From NCBI RefSeq assembly GCF_001010415.1, contig NZ_JPLE01000022.1:1-64000 (forward strand): a stretch of DNA of 64,000 nucleotides, written 5' to 3'. The DNA comes from Xanthomonas pisi DSM 18956 (lineage in GTDB: Bacteria; Pseudomonadota; Gammaproteobacteria; Xanthomonadales; Xanthomonadaceae). The notes under the pieces were generated by a model. It saw nothing but the letters and a program-made list of their open reading frames with translations. It was not told the origin of the DNA and ran no database searches. The translations under genes and the position numbers were made by a program. This document shows positions 1 to 9,597 of the stretch, one piece after another (the stretch's first letter is position 1; the number at the start of each line of letters is the position of its first letter).

Positions 1-611
<611 letters not shown>

Positions 612-1301
612 TCAGCGCTTGCCGAACAGGTGCTTGCGCTCTTCGTCGCTGAGCGGCTTGCCGGCGTTGGGGTTGACCTGCTCCTTGAGCGCATAGGCAC
701 GTTGGGTGGCCGGGCGCGCGGCGATGGCGTCGTGCCAGCGCTTCAGGTGCGGGAACTCGGCGTAATCGGGACGGATGTCCGCATAGACTTCGATCCACGG
801 ATAGCTGGCCATGTCGGCGATGCCGTAATCCTTGCCGGCCAGGAATGCGTGATCGGCCAGGCGCTTGTCGAGCACGCCATGCAGGCGGCGGACTTCGGCG
901 TTGTAGCGGTCGATTGCGTAGGCGATCTTTTCGGGGGCGTAGACGCTGAAGTGGCCCATCTGACCGGTCATCGGGCCCAGCCCGCCCATCTGCCAGAACA
1001 ACCATTCCAGTGCGGCGATGCGGCCGCGGGCGTCGCGCGGCAGGAAGCGGCTGGTCTTCTCGGCCAGATAGAGCAGGATCGCGCCGGACTCGAACACGCT
1101 TTGCGGCCCGCCGCCATCGGCCGGGGCATGGTCGACGATGGCCGGCATCTTGTTGTTGGGCGAAATCTGCAGGAACGCCGGCTCGAACTGCTCGCCCTTG
1201 CCGATGTTGACCGGCTTGAGGGTGTAGTCCAGCCCGGCTTCTTCCAGGAACAAGGTGACTTTGTGGCCGTTGGGCGTGGGCCAGTAGTACAGATCGATCA
1301 T
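612..1301 (-). CDS. yfcG: YfcG-type glutathione S-transferase / disulfide-bond oxidoreductase
   Basis: This is a 229-residue cytosolic GST-fold protein. The N-terminal thioredoxin-like domain opens with LYYWPTPNGHKVTLFLEEAG and contains ISPNNKMPAIVDH and SVFESGAILLYLAEK, the glutathione-binding ES loop. The C-terminal helical domain (from about residue 90) includes EWLFWQMGGLGPMTGQ. These motifs match the YfcG/YghU branch, whose members reduce disulfides with glutathione rather than acting as classical transferases. I chose the ATG at 1301 because it begins exactly where family members begin; an upstream in-frame start at 1343 would add an unrelated 14-residue extension. The gene is monocistronic. 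Family membership is clear; the physiological substrate is unknown. Confidence 0.9.
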   Translation of the reverse strand: MIDLYYWPTPNGHKVTLFLEEAGLDYTLKPVNIGKGEQFEPAFLQISPNNKMPAIVDHAPADGGGPQSVFESGAILLYLAEKTSRFLPRDARGRIAALEWLFWQMGGLGPMTGQMGHFSVYAPEKIAYAIDRYNAEVRRLHGVLDKRLADHAFLAGKDYGIADMASYPWIEVYADIRPDYAEFPHLKRWHDAIAARPATQRAYALKEQVNPNAGKPLSDEERKHLFGKR

Positions 1302-1834
1302 CGTGCGCTCCAGTTCGAGATAGGGGTGTAACGGCAGCCACAATCAGCTAAGGCCGCCTTCGGCGTGCAGGCAGGTGAGCCGGCAAGGCATCCAACGCAC
1401 CTGCCAAATCCGCCGGCCTTTCGCGCAATCAAACAGCTGCGCTCGCGACATCAGTGACAACCGATGTAAGAGTGGCTCACAAACGTAACGAGCAAGCGTC
1501 AGGTAGGTGCGGACGGCGCGGAGGAGCCGGCGTGTACGCGTGATACATGCCGATTCCAATGTCCGGCCACGCCCGCCTGGCCGCAGCGCAGTCCTTTTGT
1601 GAACCGCTCTGAGTGCAGGTTGCCATCAGAGACCGATGGTACGGCCAAGCGATTGCACATGGATGCGCTGCAAACCGCCCACAGTGGAACGATGTGTGAC
1701 GCCATTGGCTCGCGGCCGATGCTGCACTGCAAATTGACTTCGTTAAGCCGGCGCTAACAAATGCGCGATTGCTGATCGACTTTTTGCCTGTCCCGCTCGG
1801 GGCCGGCTTTTCCTTGCTTGGGGATGGAATCATC
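1302..1834. other. Intergenic region upstream of the TonB-dependent receptor
   Basis: There is no convincing gene in these 530 bases. It must hold the promoters of the divergent glutathione transferase and receptor genes. A weak sigma70-like candidate for the receptor is TTGACT (1734-1739) with TAACAA (1755-1760), but the spacer is only 15 nt. I see no strong palindromic operator. Confidence 0.4.
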
Positions 1835-4800
1835 GTGAGAGAGCTACGCACCCTGCCGCGCACGCGGCGCTTGACGTCTGCCTTGTTGTTCGCATTGTCG
1901 ACCCCGCTTGCCGCGCAGACCGCGCCTGCGCCGCAGTCGGCCTCGACCGTCCCCGGCTCCAGCCAGGCCGACCCTGCCACGCTCGACACCGTCCAGGTCA
2001 GCGGTATCCGCGGCAGCCTCACCTCGTCGATGAACGTCAAGCGCGATGCGCAAGGCATCGTCGACGGCATCGTGGCCGAGGACATCGGCAAGTTCCCCGA
2101 CACCAACCTGGCCGAGTCGCTGCAGCGCATCAGCGGCGTGTCGATCGACCGCTCGCTGGGCGAAGGCTCGCGCGTCACCGTGCGCGGCGTCGGCCCGGAC
2201 TTCAACCTGGTGCTGTTGAACGGCCGGCAGATGCCGGGCGCCAGCATCGAAGAATCTAACGCCTCCAACTCGCGTGCGTTCGACTTCGCCAATCTGGCGT
2301 CCGAGTCGATCTCCGGGATCGAGGTGTTCAAGACCAGCCGCGCCAGCACGCCCACCGGCGGCATCGGTGCCACCATCAACATCAAGACGGCCCGGCCGCT
2401 GGACAACCCGGGCATGCATGCCAACGTGGGCCTCAAGGGCGTGCACGATGCGTCCAACGAGAACCTGCCCGGCCGCCTGCAGGGCGATTCGCTGACGCCG
2501 GAAATCTCCGGCATCTTCAGCAACACCTCGGCCGATGGACGCTTTGGCGTGTCGCTGAGCGGCAGCTACCAGGAGCGCGACTTCGGCTACAGCCAGGTCG
2601 GCGTGCCCAACGGCTGGCGCTCGTTCCGTGGCGATTCCACCGCCTACGGCACCATTCCGCAGCCGGGTACACCGGGCTCGGAGGACATCGTCAACCGCCC
2701 CGGCCCGAACGATATCTACTCGGTGCCGCAGAACCTCAACTACCGCGTGGTCGGCGTCGAACGCCAGCGCACCAACGGCCAGCTGGTACTGCAGTACAAG
2801 CCGCTGGACAACATCACCACCACGCTGGATTACACGTATTCGGAAAACAAGATCCAGCAGCAGCGCAACGAAATGTCGGTGTGGTTCAACTACGGCCCGT
2901 CGGCCAGCGCCTGGACCAACGGTCCGGTGGCAGGTCCGATCACCTATTCGGAAATCGTCAACCCGGCCACCAGCGATCTGGCCACCGCCGGTTCCAACGC
3001 GGCCACGCGCAACCAGAACAAGTCGCTGGGCTTCAACGTGGATTGGGCGGTGAACGACCAGTTCAAGCTCAACTTCGACATCCACCGCTCCACCGCCGAA
3101 GCCGGCGCGGACAGCCCGTACGGGTCGAGCAATTCGCTCGGCGTGTCGGGTTTCTACCGCGGCACCTCGGTGGTGGATTTCAGCAAGGATTTCCCGGTAT
3201 TGCAGCAGCAGCTGGGCTTCGGCCTGAACGGGCTGGACCCCTCGCGCACGCTGGTCACCGGCTCGGCGTTCCGCAACAGCTACATGAAATCCGAGATCGA
3301 CCAGGCGCAGGTCAACGGCGACTTCACCTTCGAAAATTATTCGCAATTGAAGTTCGGCATCGGCAGCACCGAGGTCAAGAACCGTTCGGCGTTCTCCAAC
3401 GTGCAGCGCGATACCTGGGGCGGCAACGGCACCGCGGCCGATTATCCGGACGATCTGTGGATTCCCAGTTCGTTTGCGCAGTATTTCGATGCGATCGGCG
3501 GCAGCGGCAACCCGGCGCAGTTCAACCAGCTGTTCCTGTTCGACTTCGAGCGCGCACGTCAAGCCGCCGCGCAAGCCGCGGGCGATGACGCGCTGTACCG
3601 CATCTCGCCGGTGTTCACCACCGACCGCCGCGTGACCGAAAAATCCAAGAACGCCTATCTGCAGTGGAACAACAGCTGGGACGATCTGCGCGTGCCGATC
3701 AGCCTGGCCGCCGGCGTGCGTTACGAAGAAACCAAGGTGGACGCGCAGGCGCTGGTACCGGTGGCGGTCGGCATCGATTGGGTCGCCAACAACGAGTTGC
3801 CGATCCGCCTGGCCGACTCGGCGTTCGCCGGCGGCAGCGGCAAGTACGAATACTGGCTGCCCAGCCTGGACCTGAGCTTCAAGCTCACCGAAGACCTGGT
3901 GCTGCGCGGCAGCTACGGCGAAACCATCGGCCGTCCCGGCTGGGGCGACATCCAGGGCGGTCAGACGCTCAACCAGATCGCGCGCCTGGAAGGCGGCACC
4001 GGCCAGGAAGGCAACCCCGGCTTGAAGCCGCTGCTCTCGCACAACATCGATTTCTCGCTGGAGTGGTACTACAGCGATGCCAGCTACGCTTCGGTGGGCT
4101 TCTTCCGCAAGAACATCGACAACTACATCGGCGTGACCACGCGCAACGATACCTCGCTGGGATTGAACACCCCGGTGGGCGGCGCGTACTGGAACGAAGC
4201 GCTGGGCAACGGCTGCGCCTCGGCCGACCTGACCTGTATCCGCAACTACATCTTCCGCAACCGCGGCGGCGCGCCGGGCGTGGTGCGCGGGGCCGACGAT
4301 GCCAACGGCAACGCCACCGGCGTGATCAGCGGGCAGCCGGGCGATCCGGTGGCCAACTTCGCCATCACCGCGCCGGCCAACCAGCGCTCGGCCTCGCTGG
4401 ACGGTTGGGAATTCAACCTGCAGCACATGTTCGGCGCCAGCGGCTTCGGCGTGTCGGCCAACTACACCAAGGTCGATTCCGGGCTGACCTACAACAACGC
4501 GGTGATCGGCGAGCAGTTCGCGCTGGAAGGCCTGAGCGATTCGGCCAACGTGGTGGGCTTCTACGACAAGGACAAGTGGCAGGTGCGTGCGGCCTACAAC
4601 TGGCGCGACGAGTTCCTGGCCGCGCGTTTCGACGGCAGCGGCCAGCCCAATCCGGTCTACACCGAAGCCTATGGCCAGCTGGATCTGAGCATCGGCTACC
4701 AGTGGAACGAGAACCTGTCGCTGAGCCTGGAGGCGATCAACCTCACCGACGAGGTGCAGCGTCAGCATGGCAGGCAGAAGAACCAGATCGTCTATGCCAC

Positions 4801-4849
4801 CCAGACCGGCCCGCGCTACATGCTGGGCCTGCGCTACAAGTTCTGGTGA
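1835..4849 (+). CDS. TonB-dependent outer-membrane receptor (Xanthomonas/Caulobacter type)
   Basis: A receptor of about 1004 residues for energised uptake across the outer membrane. A Sec signal peptide (basic RTLPRTRR, a hydrophobic stretch, cleavage near LAAQ) precedes the plug domain. The plug contains VSGIRGSLTSSMNVKRDAQG, ISGVSIDR, the RVTVRGVGPDFN motif and LLNGRQMPG. The rest alternates like a 22-strand barrel and ends in the aromatic LRYKFW beta signal. The length and the GIVAEDIGKFPDTN plug signature fit the large xanthomonad TonB-receptor subfamily linked to plant-derived carbohydrates. I prefer the GTG at 1835, which gives a clean signal peptide after GGGGATGG; a TTG at 1769 would add an unrelated leader. 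It heads a co-directional cassette with SapC, cupin and halogenase genes. The transported ligand cannot be read from the sequence. Confidence 0.93.
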   Translation: MRELRTLPRTRRLTSALLFALSTPLAAQTAPAPQSASTVPGSSQADPATLDTVQVSGIRGSLTSSMNVKRDAQGIVDGIVAEDIGKFPDTNLAESLQRISGVSIDRSLGEGSRVTVRGVGPDFNLVLLNGRQMPGASIEESNASNSRAFDFANLASESISGIEVFKTSRASTPTGGIGATINIKTARPLDNPGMHANVGLKGVHDASNENLPGRLQGDSLTPEISGIFSNTSADGRFGVSLSGSYQERDFGYSQVGVPNGWRSFRGDSTAYGTIPQPGTPGSEDIVNRPGPNDIYSVPQNLNYRVVGVERQRTNGQLVLQYKPLDNITTTLDYTYSENKIQQQRNEMSVWFNYGPSASAWTNGPVAGPITYSEIVNPATSDLATAGSNAATRNQNKSLGFNVDWAVNDQFKLNFDIHRSTAEAGADSPYGSSNSLGVSGFYRGTSVVDFSKDFPVLQQQLGFGLNGLDPSRTLVTGSAFRNSYMKSEIDQAQVNGDFTFENYSQLKFGIGSTEVKNRSAFSNVQRDTWGGNGTAADYPDDLWIPSSFAQYFDAIGGSGNPAQFNQLFLFDFERARQAAAQAAGDDALYRISPVFTTDRRVTEKSKNAYLQWNNSWDDLRVPISLAAGVRYEETKVDAQALVPVAVGIDWVANNELPIRLADSAFAGGSGKYEYWLPSLDLSFKLTEDLVLRGSYGETIGRPGWGDIQGGQTLNQIARLEGGTGQEGNPGLKPLLSHNIDFSLEWYYSDASYASVGFFRKNIDNYIGVTTRNDTSLGLNTPVGGAYWNEALGNGCASADLTCIRNYIFRNRGGAPGVVRGADDANGNATGVISGQPGDPVANFAITAPANQRSASLDGWEFNLQHMFGASGFGVSANYTKVDSGLTYNNAVIGEQFALEGLSDSANVVGFYDKDKWQVRAAYNWRDEFLAARFDGSGQPNPVYTEAYGQLDLSIGYQWNENLSLSLEAINLTDEVQRQHGRQKNQIVYATQTGPRYMLGLRYKFW

Positions 4850-4865
4850 TGTAACCGCGGTACCG

Positions 4866-4896
4866 AGCGTCCCGGCAGCGCGTCTGCCGGGACGCT
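4866..4896 (+). terminator. Strong stem-loop between receptor and sapC
   Basis: AGCGTCCCGGCAG pairs perfectly with CTGCCGGGACGCT over 13 bp around a CGCGT loop, 16 nt after the receptor stop. No T-tract follows, so it is more likely a partial terminator or an mRNA-stabilising 3' element than a full intrinsic terminator. It would let the receptor accumulate above the downstream enzymes. Confidence 0.6.
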
Positions 4897-5001
4897 TGCA
4901 CGACCTTCCTGCGACAGGTGCAGCACTGCATCGGCACTTGCCGCGCGAGGGGTAACTGTCCAAGCATGGGCCACGCGCCCCCGCGTGATGTGGCGACCCC
5001 C

Positions 5002-5703
5002 ATGACCAATGCTGTGTTGTTGAACAATCTCGATCACCGCGATCTGCGGGTGATCACCGCCCATGGCGCCGCCTACGGCGATGACGTGATGTCGGCGGCG
5101 ACGTTTCCGCAGGAATTCCGCCAGCTGCAGGGCCAGTACCCGATCGTGTTCCACCGCAGCGACAGCGGGCGGTTTCAGCCGCTGGCCCTGCTGGGATTGC
5201 GCCTGGGCGAAAACCTGTTTCTGGAGGGCGCGCGCTGGGATGCGCCGTATGTCCCGCTGGCGATCCAGCGCCAACCGTTCCTGATCGGCCAGCAACCGGA
5301 AGGGCCGATGGTGCACGTGGATCTGGACAGCCCGCGCATCAGCACCCAGGAAGGCGAGCTGCTGTTCCGCGAACACGGCGGCACCACCGATTTCCTGTAT
5401 CACATCAGCCAATTGCTGCGCACGCTGCACGATGGGCTGGCGGCGAGCGATGCCTTCGTCGAGCGCCTGTTGCGCTACGAGTTGCTGGAACCGTTCGTGT
5501 TCGAAGCCACGCTCGACAACGGCCTGGACTGCCGGCTGGCCGGGCTGCACACCGTGCACGAAGAACGCCTGCGCGCGCTCGGCAAGACCGCGCTGCTGGA
5601 CCTGCACCGGCATGGCGATCTGGAGCCGCTGTACATGGCGGTGGCCTCGGTCGCGCAATTCCGCCACCTGCTCGAACGCCTGAATCGCCGCCATGCCCGC
5701 TGA
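5002..5703 (+). CDS. SapC family protein
   Basis: A 233-residue soluble protein of the SapC family, named for a Campylobacter surface-layer locus; the biochemical role is unknown. Visible family traits are the opening (NLDHRDLRVITAHGAAYGDDVM), the FPQEFRQLQGQYPIVFH segment and the LLFREHGGTTDFLYHI block. There is no signal peptide. The ATG at 5002 is chosen because the conserved domain begins a few residues later; the upstream in-frame ATGs at 4918 and 4966 lie in non-conserved sequence. Its stop overlaps the next gene by 11 nt, which implies translational coupling. In many Xanthomonas and Caulobacter loci this gene travels with TonB receptors, cupin-like proteins and tryptophan halogenases, and the same order occurs here. 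Confidence 0.87.
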   Translation: MTNAVLLNNLDHRDLRVITAHGAAYGDDVMSAATFPQEFRQLQGQYPIVFHRSDSGRFQPLALLGLRLGENLFLEGARWDAPYVPLAIQRQPFLIGQQPEGPMVHVDLDSPRISTQEGELLFREHGGTTDFLYHISQLLRTLHDGLAASDAFVERLLRYELLEPFVFEATLDNGLDCRLAGLHTVHEERLRALGKTALLDLHRHGDLEPLYMAVASVAQFRHLLERLNRRHAR

Positions 5704-6706
5704 GCCGCGCGCCATCGACGAGCGCCACGGCCTGGACCCGCAGCAGCTGGATCCGGCGCTGCTGCGCTCGACCACGCCGCTGGTGTTGCGCGGGCTGGTG
5801 CGCGACTGGCCGCTAGCCCGCGCCGGTGCGCACTCCGCGCAGGCGGCCGCTGCCTACCTGCGTGGGTTCGATCGCGGCGAGGCGGTGGTGGCGCAGGTCG
5901 GGCCGCCGGAGATCGGCGGGCGGTTCTTCTATAACGCGGACATGAGCGGCTTCAACTTCCGCCCCGAGCGCGTGCCGCTGGTGGTGGTGCTGGACACCTT
6001 GTTGCGCGACCTGCACAACGCGCAGCCGCCGGCGATCTATGTCGGCTCCACCACGCTGGACACCTACCTGCCCGGGCTGCGTGCGCACAACCCGATCGCG
6101 CTGCCGCAGGCCGAGCCGCTGGCCAGCATCTGGATCGGCAACCGCACCCGCATCGCCGCGCATCAGGATCTGCCGGACAACCTGGCCTGCGTGGTCGCCG
6201 GGCGCCGCCGCTTCACGCTGTTTCCGCCCGAGCAGTTGCGCAATTTGTATATCGGCCCGCTGGATCTGACGCCGGCCGGGCAACCGGTCAGCCTGGTGGA
6301 TATCGCCGCACCGGATCTGCAGCGCTTTCCGCGCTATGCGCAGGCGCTGGAGCATGCGCTGGTGGCCGAGCTGGAACCGGGCGATGCGCTGTTCATTCCC
6401 AGCATGTGGTGGCACCACGTCCAGGCGCTGGAGAGCTTCAACGTGCTGGTCAATTTCTGGTGGCGGCAAAGCCCGGCCTACATGGATTCGCCGATGAACG
6501 CGCTGATGCTGGCCTTGCTGACCATCCGCGACCTGCCGGCCGGACAACGCGCCACCTGGCAGGAGGTGTTCCGGCATTACGTGTTCGAAGCCGATGCCGA
6601 CACTGCCGCGCATGTGCCCGACGCAGCGCGCGGTGTGCTGGCCCCGATGGACGACAACCGCGCCCGCAGCCTGCGTGCGCGCCTGCTGCAACGCTTGAAC
6701 CGCTGA
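5693..6706 (+). CDS. Cupin-8/JmjC-like oxygenase-fold protein
   Basis: A 337-residue cytosolic protein of the cupin-8 (JmjC-related) fold, a group that includes Fe(II)/2-oxoglutarate hydroxylases. The HxD pair of a candidate metal triad is H157/D159 in AAHQDLPDN, and the distal histidine is H241 or H242 in SMWWHHV. Between them, FTLFPPEQL and ELEPGDALFIPS are typical core strands. The ATG at 5693 lies inside the end of the SapC gene, and the stop is 11 nt before the halogenase start, so the three genes form one transcription unit. The family associates with flavin-dependent halogenases and TonB receptors; hydroxylation of a peptide or glycan substrate is a guess from the fold. No key metal ligand appears to be missing. 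Confidence 0.86.
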   Translation: MPAEPRAIDERHGLDPQQLDPALLRSTTPLVLRGLVRDWPLARAGAHSAQAAAAYLRGFDRGEAVVAQVGPPEIGGRFFYNADMSGFNFRPERVPLVVVLDTLLRDLHNAQPPAIYVGSTTLDTYLPGLRAHNPIALPQAEPLASIWIGNRTRIAAHQDLPDNLACVVAGRRRFTLFPPEQLRNLYIGPLDLTPAGQPVSLVDIAAPDLQRFPRYAQALEHALVAELEPGDALFIPSMWWHHVQALESFNVLVNFWWRQSPAYMDSPMNALMLALLTIRDLPAGQRATWQEVFRHYVFEADADTAAHVPDAARGVLAPMDDNRARSLRARLLQRLNR

Positions 6707-6717
6707 AGGACTGACCC

Positions 6718-8283
6718 ATGTCGCACGCCGCCCCCTTGCCCCCCCAGCAGCGCCCGGTACGGCGCGTGGTCATCGCCGGTGGCGGCACCGCCGGCTGGAT
6801 GGCTGCCGCGGCCTTGTCCAAGCTGCTGGGCCGGCAATTGCAGATCACCCTGGTGGAGTCGGACGAGATCGGCACGGTGGGCGTGGGCGAAGCCACCATC
6901 CCCAGCCTGGTCACCTTCCACCGGCTGCTGGAGATCGACGAGGCGACCTTCATGGCCGCCACCCAGGCCACCTTCAAGCTCGGCATCGGCTTTGAGCATT
7001 GGCGCGATGTGGACAGGCACTACATCCACTCCTTCGGTCACACCGGCACCGATCACTGGAGCGCGGGGTTTCATCATTTCTGGTTGAAGGGCCGCCAGCG
7101 CGGGGTGGCATGCGATTTCGGCGACTACTGCCTGGAACTGCGCGCCGCCCAGGAAGGACGCTTTGCGCACCTGCCCAACGGCGGCATGAATTACGCCTAC
7201 CACCTGGATGCGGGACTGTATGCGCGCTTCCTGCGCCGCTTCAGCGAAGGCTTTGGCGTCAAGCGTCTCGAAGGGCGCATCGGCCAGGTCCAGACCGACC
7301 CGGACAGCGGTTATCTCACTGCGCTGACGCTGCAGGACGGCACCAACGTGGAAGGCGACCTGTTCATCGATTGCACCGGCTTTGCCGGACTGTTGATCGG
7401 CAAGACGCTGGGCGTGGGAAGCGAGGATTGGTCGCGCTGGCTGTTTGCCGACAGCGCACTGGCGGTGCAGACCGAATCGGTGGGCCCGCCGGTGACCTAT
7501 ACGCGGGCACGTGCCGACCAGTCGGGCTGGATGTGGCGTATTCCGCTGCAGCACCGCGTGGGCAACGGCATCGTGTATTCCAGCCGTTATACCGATCAGG
7601 ACAGTGCCCGGGCGGTGCTGGAGCGCAACCTGCAGGGGCGCGCGCTGACCGAACCGCGGGCGCTGCGCTTCACGCCCAATCAGCGCCACCGCGTGTGGGA
7701 AAAGAACTGCGTGGCGTTGGGGCTGGCCAGCGGGTTTCTGGAGCCGATCGAGTCGACCAATATCCACCTGATCCAGCGCGGCATCGTCCGCTTGCTGCAG
7801 ACCTTCCCGCAGGTGATCAACGCGGCCGACATCGCCGAATACAACCGCCAGGCGGCCGATGAGATCGCGCATATCCGCGATTTCGTGATCCTGCATTACC
7901 ACGCCACCGATCGTCGCGACACGCCGTTCTGGCGCGACTGCGCGGCGATGGAGATTCCCGACTCGCTGCGTCACCGCATGGAGTTGTTCCGCCAGAGCGG
8001 ACGCGTGTTCCACCAGGGCAACGAGTTGTTTGCGGAGAACTCCTGGGTGCAGGTGATGCTGGGCCAGGGCATCACCCCGCAGCAGCACCACCCGGTCGCC
8101 GACCTGATGGGCGATGCGGAGCTGTCCCATTTTCTGCAGGGCATCCGCCAGCGCGTGGACGCGACCGTGGCCACGTTGCCGCCGCATGCGGACTTCCTGC
8201 GTCGCCACTGCCCGGCCCCGCCGCTGCCCGACCCGGCCCCGCACATGCGCTCCGATGCGGCGCTGGCGGCCCCGGCGGGATAA
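6718..8283 (+). CDS. Flavin-dependent tryptophan halogenase family protein
   Basis: A 521-residue FADH2-dependent halogenase-fold protein. The FAD-binding GGGTAGWM lies at residues 21-28, and VGVGEATIPSL follows. Lys87 in TFKLGIGFEHW matches the catalytic lysine position of PrnA-type enzymes. The diagnostic WxWxIP motif is W271-M-W273-R-I-P276. Glu345 in LEPIESTNIHL matches the active-site glutamate. AAGGA lies 7 nt before the ATG. Homologues in Xanthomonas and Caulobacter sit beside TonB receptors, as here, and may act on glycans or other substrates rather than free tryptophan. All catalytic landmarks are present, so the enzyme is probably active, but halogenation of tryptophan itself is not established. 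A dedicated flavin reductase is not visible nearby. Confidence 0.93.
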   Translation: MSHAAPLPPQQRPVRRVVIAGGGTAGWMAAAALSKLLGRQLQITLVESDEIGTVGVGEATIPSLVTFHRLLEIDEATFMAATQATFKLGIGFEHWRDVDRHYIHSFGHTGTDHWSAGFHHFWLKGRQRGVACDFGDYCLELRAAQEGRFAHLPNGGMNYAYHLDAGLYARFLRRFSEGFGVKRLEGRIGQVQTDPDSGYLTALTLQDGTNVEGDLFIDCTGFAGLLIGKTLGVGSEDWSRWLFADSALAVQTESVGPPVTYTRARADQSGWMWRIPLQHRVGNGIVYSSRYTDQDSARAVLERNLQGRALTEPRALRFTPNQRHRVWEKNCVALGLASGFLEPIESTNIHLIQRGIVRLLQTFPQVINAADIAEYNRQAADEIAHIRDFVILHYHATDRRDTPFWRDCAAMEIPDSLRHRMELFRQSGRVFHQGNELFAENSWVQVMLGQGITPQQHHPVADLMGDAELSHFLQGIRQRVDATVATLPPHADFLRRHCPAPPLPDPAPHMRSDAALAAPAG

Positions 8284-8330
8284 ATTTCGCATCCGGCTGC
8301 GGCAACCCTTGGCTTACACCGCCCCAGCAA

Positions 8331-8339
8331 TGCTAGATT
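8331..8339 (+). promoter_or_regulatory. Candidate extended -10 promoter for the TonB-domain lipoprotein gene
   Basis: TGCTAGATT matches the extended -10 pattern TGn-TAnnnT, about 85 nt before the start at 8423. The -35 region (around 8310-8316) is poor, as is usual for extended -10 promoters. It suggests that the lipoprotein gene can be transcribed separately from the halogenase cassette. Confidence 0.4.
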
Positions 8340-8422
8340 GCGGCATTGCCGTCCATTGCGGGAACAATGGCCGGCGCTCGCCGCAGCAACGTTATCTTTC
8401 GCACTCGGGGTAAGGGGGACGC

Positions 8423-9430
8423 ATGTTGGATCTGACACAGGGCCGTATGGCACGCCGGATCGCGCCGGTCATTCTGCTGGTTGGCTTGGCTGCCTGCTCC
8501 AAGCAGGAAGACAAGGCCGCCACCACCACGCCTGCCACCGGCGCCACGCCGTCGGCGGCGGCACCGACGCCCGCCACCGCGGTGTCGCCGCAGGTGCAGT
8601 CGATGGCCGCCGACCAGTTGCGCGCATCGGCCACCAAGGCGCTGCAGGACAACCGCATGTACGCCCCGGCCGGCGACAACGCGGTGGAGTACTACCTGGC
8701 CCTGCGCGAGAAGCAGCCGCAGGACGCCACCGTCAACAGCGCGCTGACCGATCTGCTGCCGTACACGCTGATCGCCGCCGAACAAGGCATCAGCCGCGAA
8801 GAATTTCCAGAGGCGCAGCGCCTGATCGCACTGATCGAAAAGGTCGATCCCAAGGCACCGGCACTGCCGCGTCTGAAGTCGGGCCTGGAGACGGGCATGA
8901 AGACCGCCGCCAACCGCTCCGAGCAGGACGCCGAGCAGGCCAAGAAGCTGGTCGAGGACAAGGCCAAGCAAGCCGCCGAGCAGAAGCGTCTGGCCGAACA
9001 GCAGACCCGCGAAGCCGCCGCTGCCCAGCAGATTGCCGCCCAGCAGGAAGCCGCCCGCCAGCAGACCGCCGAAGCCGAGCGCCAGGCCGCTGCCCGCCGC
9101 CAGGCCGAGGCCCCTGCCCCGACCCCGGCCGCACCACGCCCGGCACCGGCCGCCGCCGCCGCGGCGCCCGCGGCGCAATCGCTGCGCCCGATCAGCACCC
9201 CAGCACCGCGCTATCCACCCGAAGCGCTGCGCGCCGGCACCTCCGGCGAAGTGCTGGTCGAGCTCACGGTCGGTACCGACGGCTCGATCACCGCCTCCCG
9301 CGTGCTGCGCGCCAACCCGCCGCGCGTGTTCGACCGCGAAGCGCTCAATGCCGTCAAGCGCTGGCGCTTCGAGCCGGTTGCCGCACCGGTCACCACCCGT
9401 CGCACACTGTCGTTCAATCCGGGCGGTTGA
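8423..9430 (+). CDS. Lipoprotein with C-terminal TonB-like energy-transducer domain
   Basis: A 335-residue envelope protein. After MARRIAPVILLVGLAAC, the LAAC lipobox marks lipidation at Cys25. Residues of about 170-250 are a Lys/Glu/Gln/Ala-rich segment (EQDAEQAKKLVEDKAKQA and similar) likely to form a long coiled coil, followed by a Pro/Ala linker. Residues of about 255-330 form a TonB C-terminal domain: PRYPPEALRAGTSGEVLVEL, then VFDREALNAVKRWRFEPV. TonB proteins normally carry an uncleaved N-terminal membrane helix for ExbB/ExbD, so a lipidated version is unusual. It may anchor in either membrane. AAGGGGG precedes the ATG at 8423. A terminator follows at 9552. Adjacency to the receptor cassette suggests a related role, but no ExbBD genes are present. 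Confidence 0.85.
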   Translation: MLDLTQGRMARRIAPVILLVGLAACSKQEDKAATTTPATGATPSAAAPTPATAVSPQVQSMAADQLRASATKALQDNRMYAPAGDNAVEYYLALREKQPQDATVNSALTDLLPYTLIAAEQGISREEFPEAQRLIALIEKVDPKAPALPRLKSGLETGMKTAANRSEQDAEQAKKLVEDKAKQAAEQKRLAEQQTREAAAAQQIAAQQEAARQQTAEAERQAAARRQAEAPAPTPAAPRPAPAAAAAAPAAQSLRPISTPAPRYPPEALRAGTSGEVLVELTVGTDGSITASRVLRANPPRVFDREALNAVKRWRFEPVAAPVTTRRTLSFNPGG

Positions 9431-9551
9431 GTGGTGGTTGGGTAGCTGCGTGTTTTGCGTGCAGCTGAGTGAGTCCGCTGGTCGATGGCTGATGGCTGAT
9501 GGCTGCTGCTGATTGATGCACTGCACTCCCGGCAACTGTCGGGCGCCCAAC

Positions 9552-9579
9552 AAAAAGCCCGCAGCGATGCGGGCTTTTT
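9552..9579 (+). terminator. Rho-independent terminator
   Basis: AAAAAGCCCGCA / TGCGGGCTTTTT form a 12-bp stem around GCGA. With A-runs and T-runs on both sides it can terminate in either direction, and it closes the lipoprotein gene. Confidence 0.9.
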
Positions 9580-9597
9580 GTTGACTAGTCATCCGTA

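Noticed and set aside
1844-4963. A roughly 1040-codon open frame antisense to the TonB receptor
   Set aside because: It is the mirror of a high-GC gene: Val/Gln/Ala/Arg-rich, without motifs, and it overlaps a clearly functional receptor.
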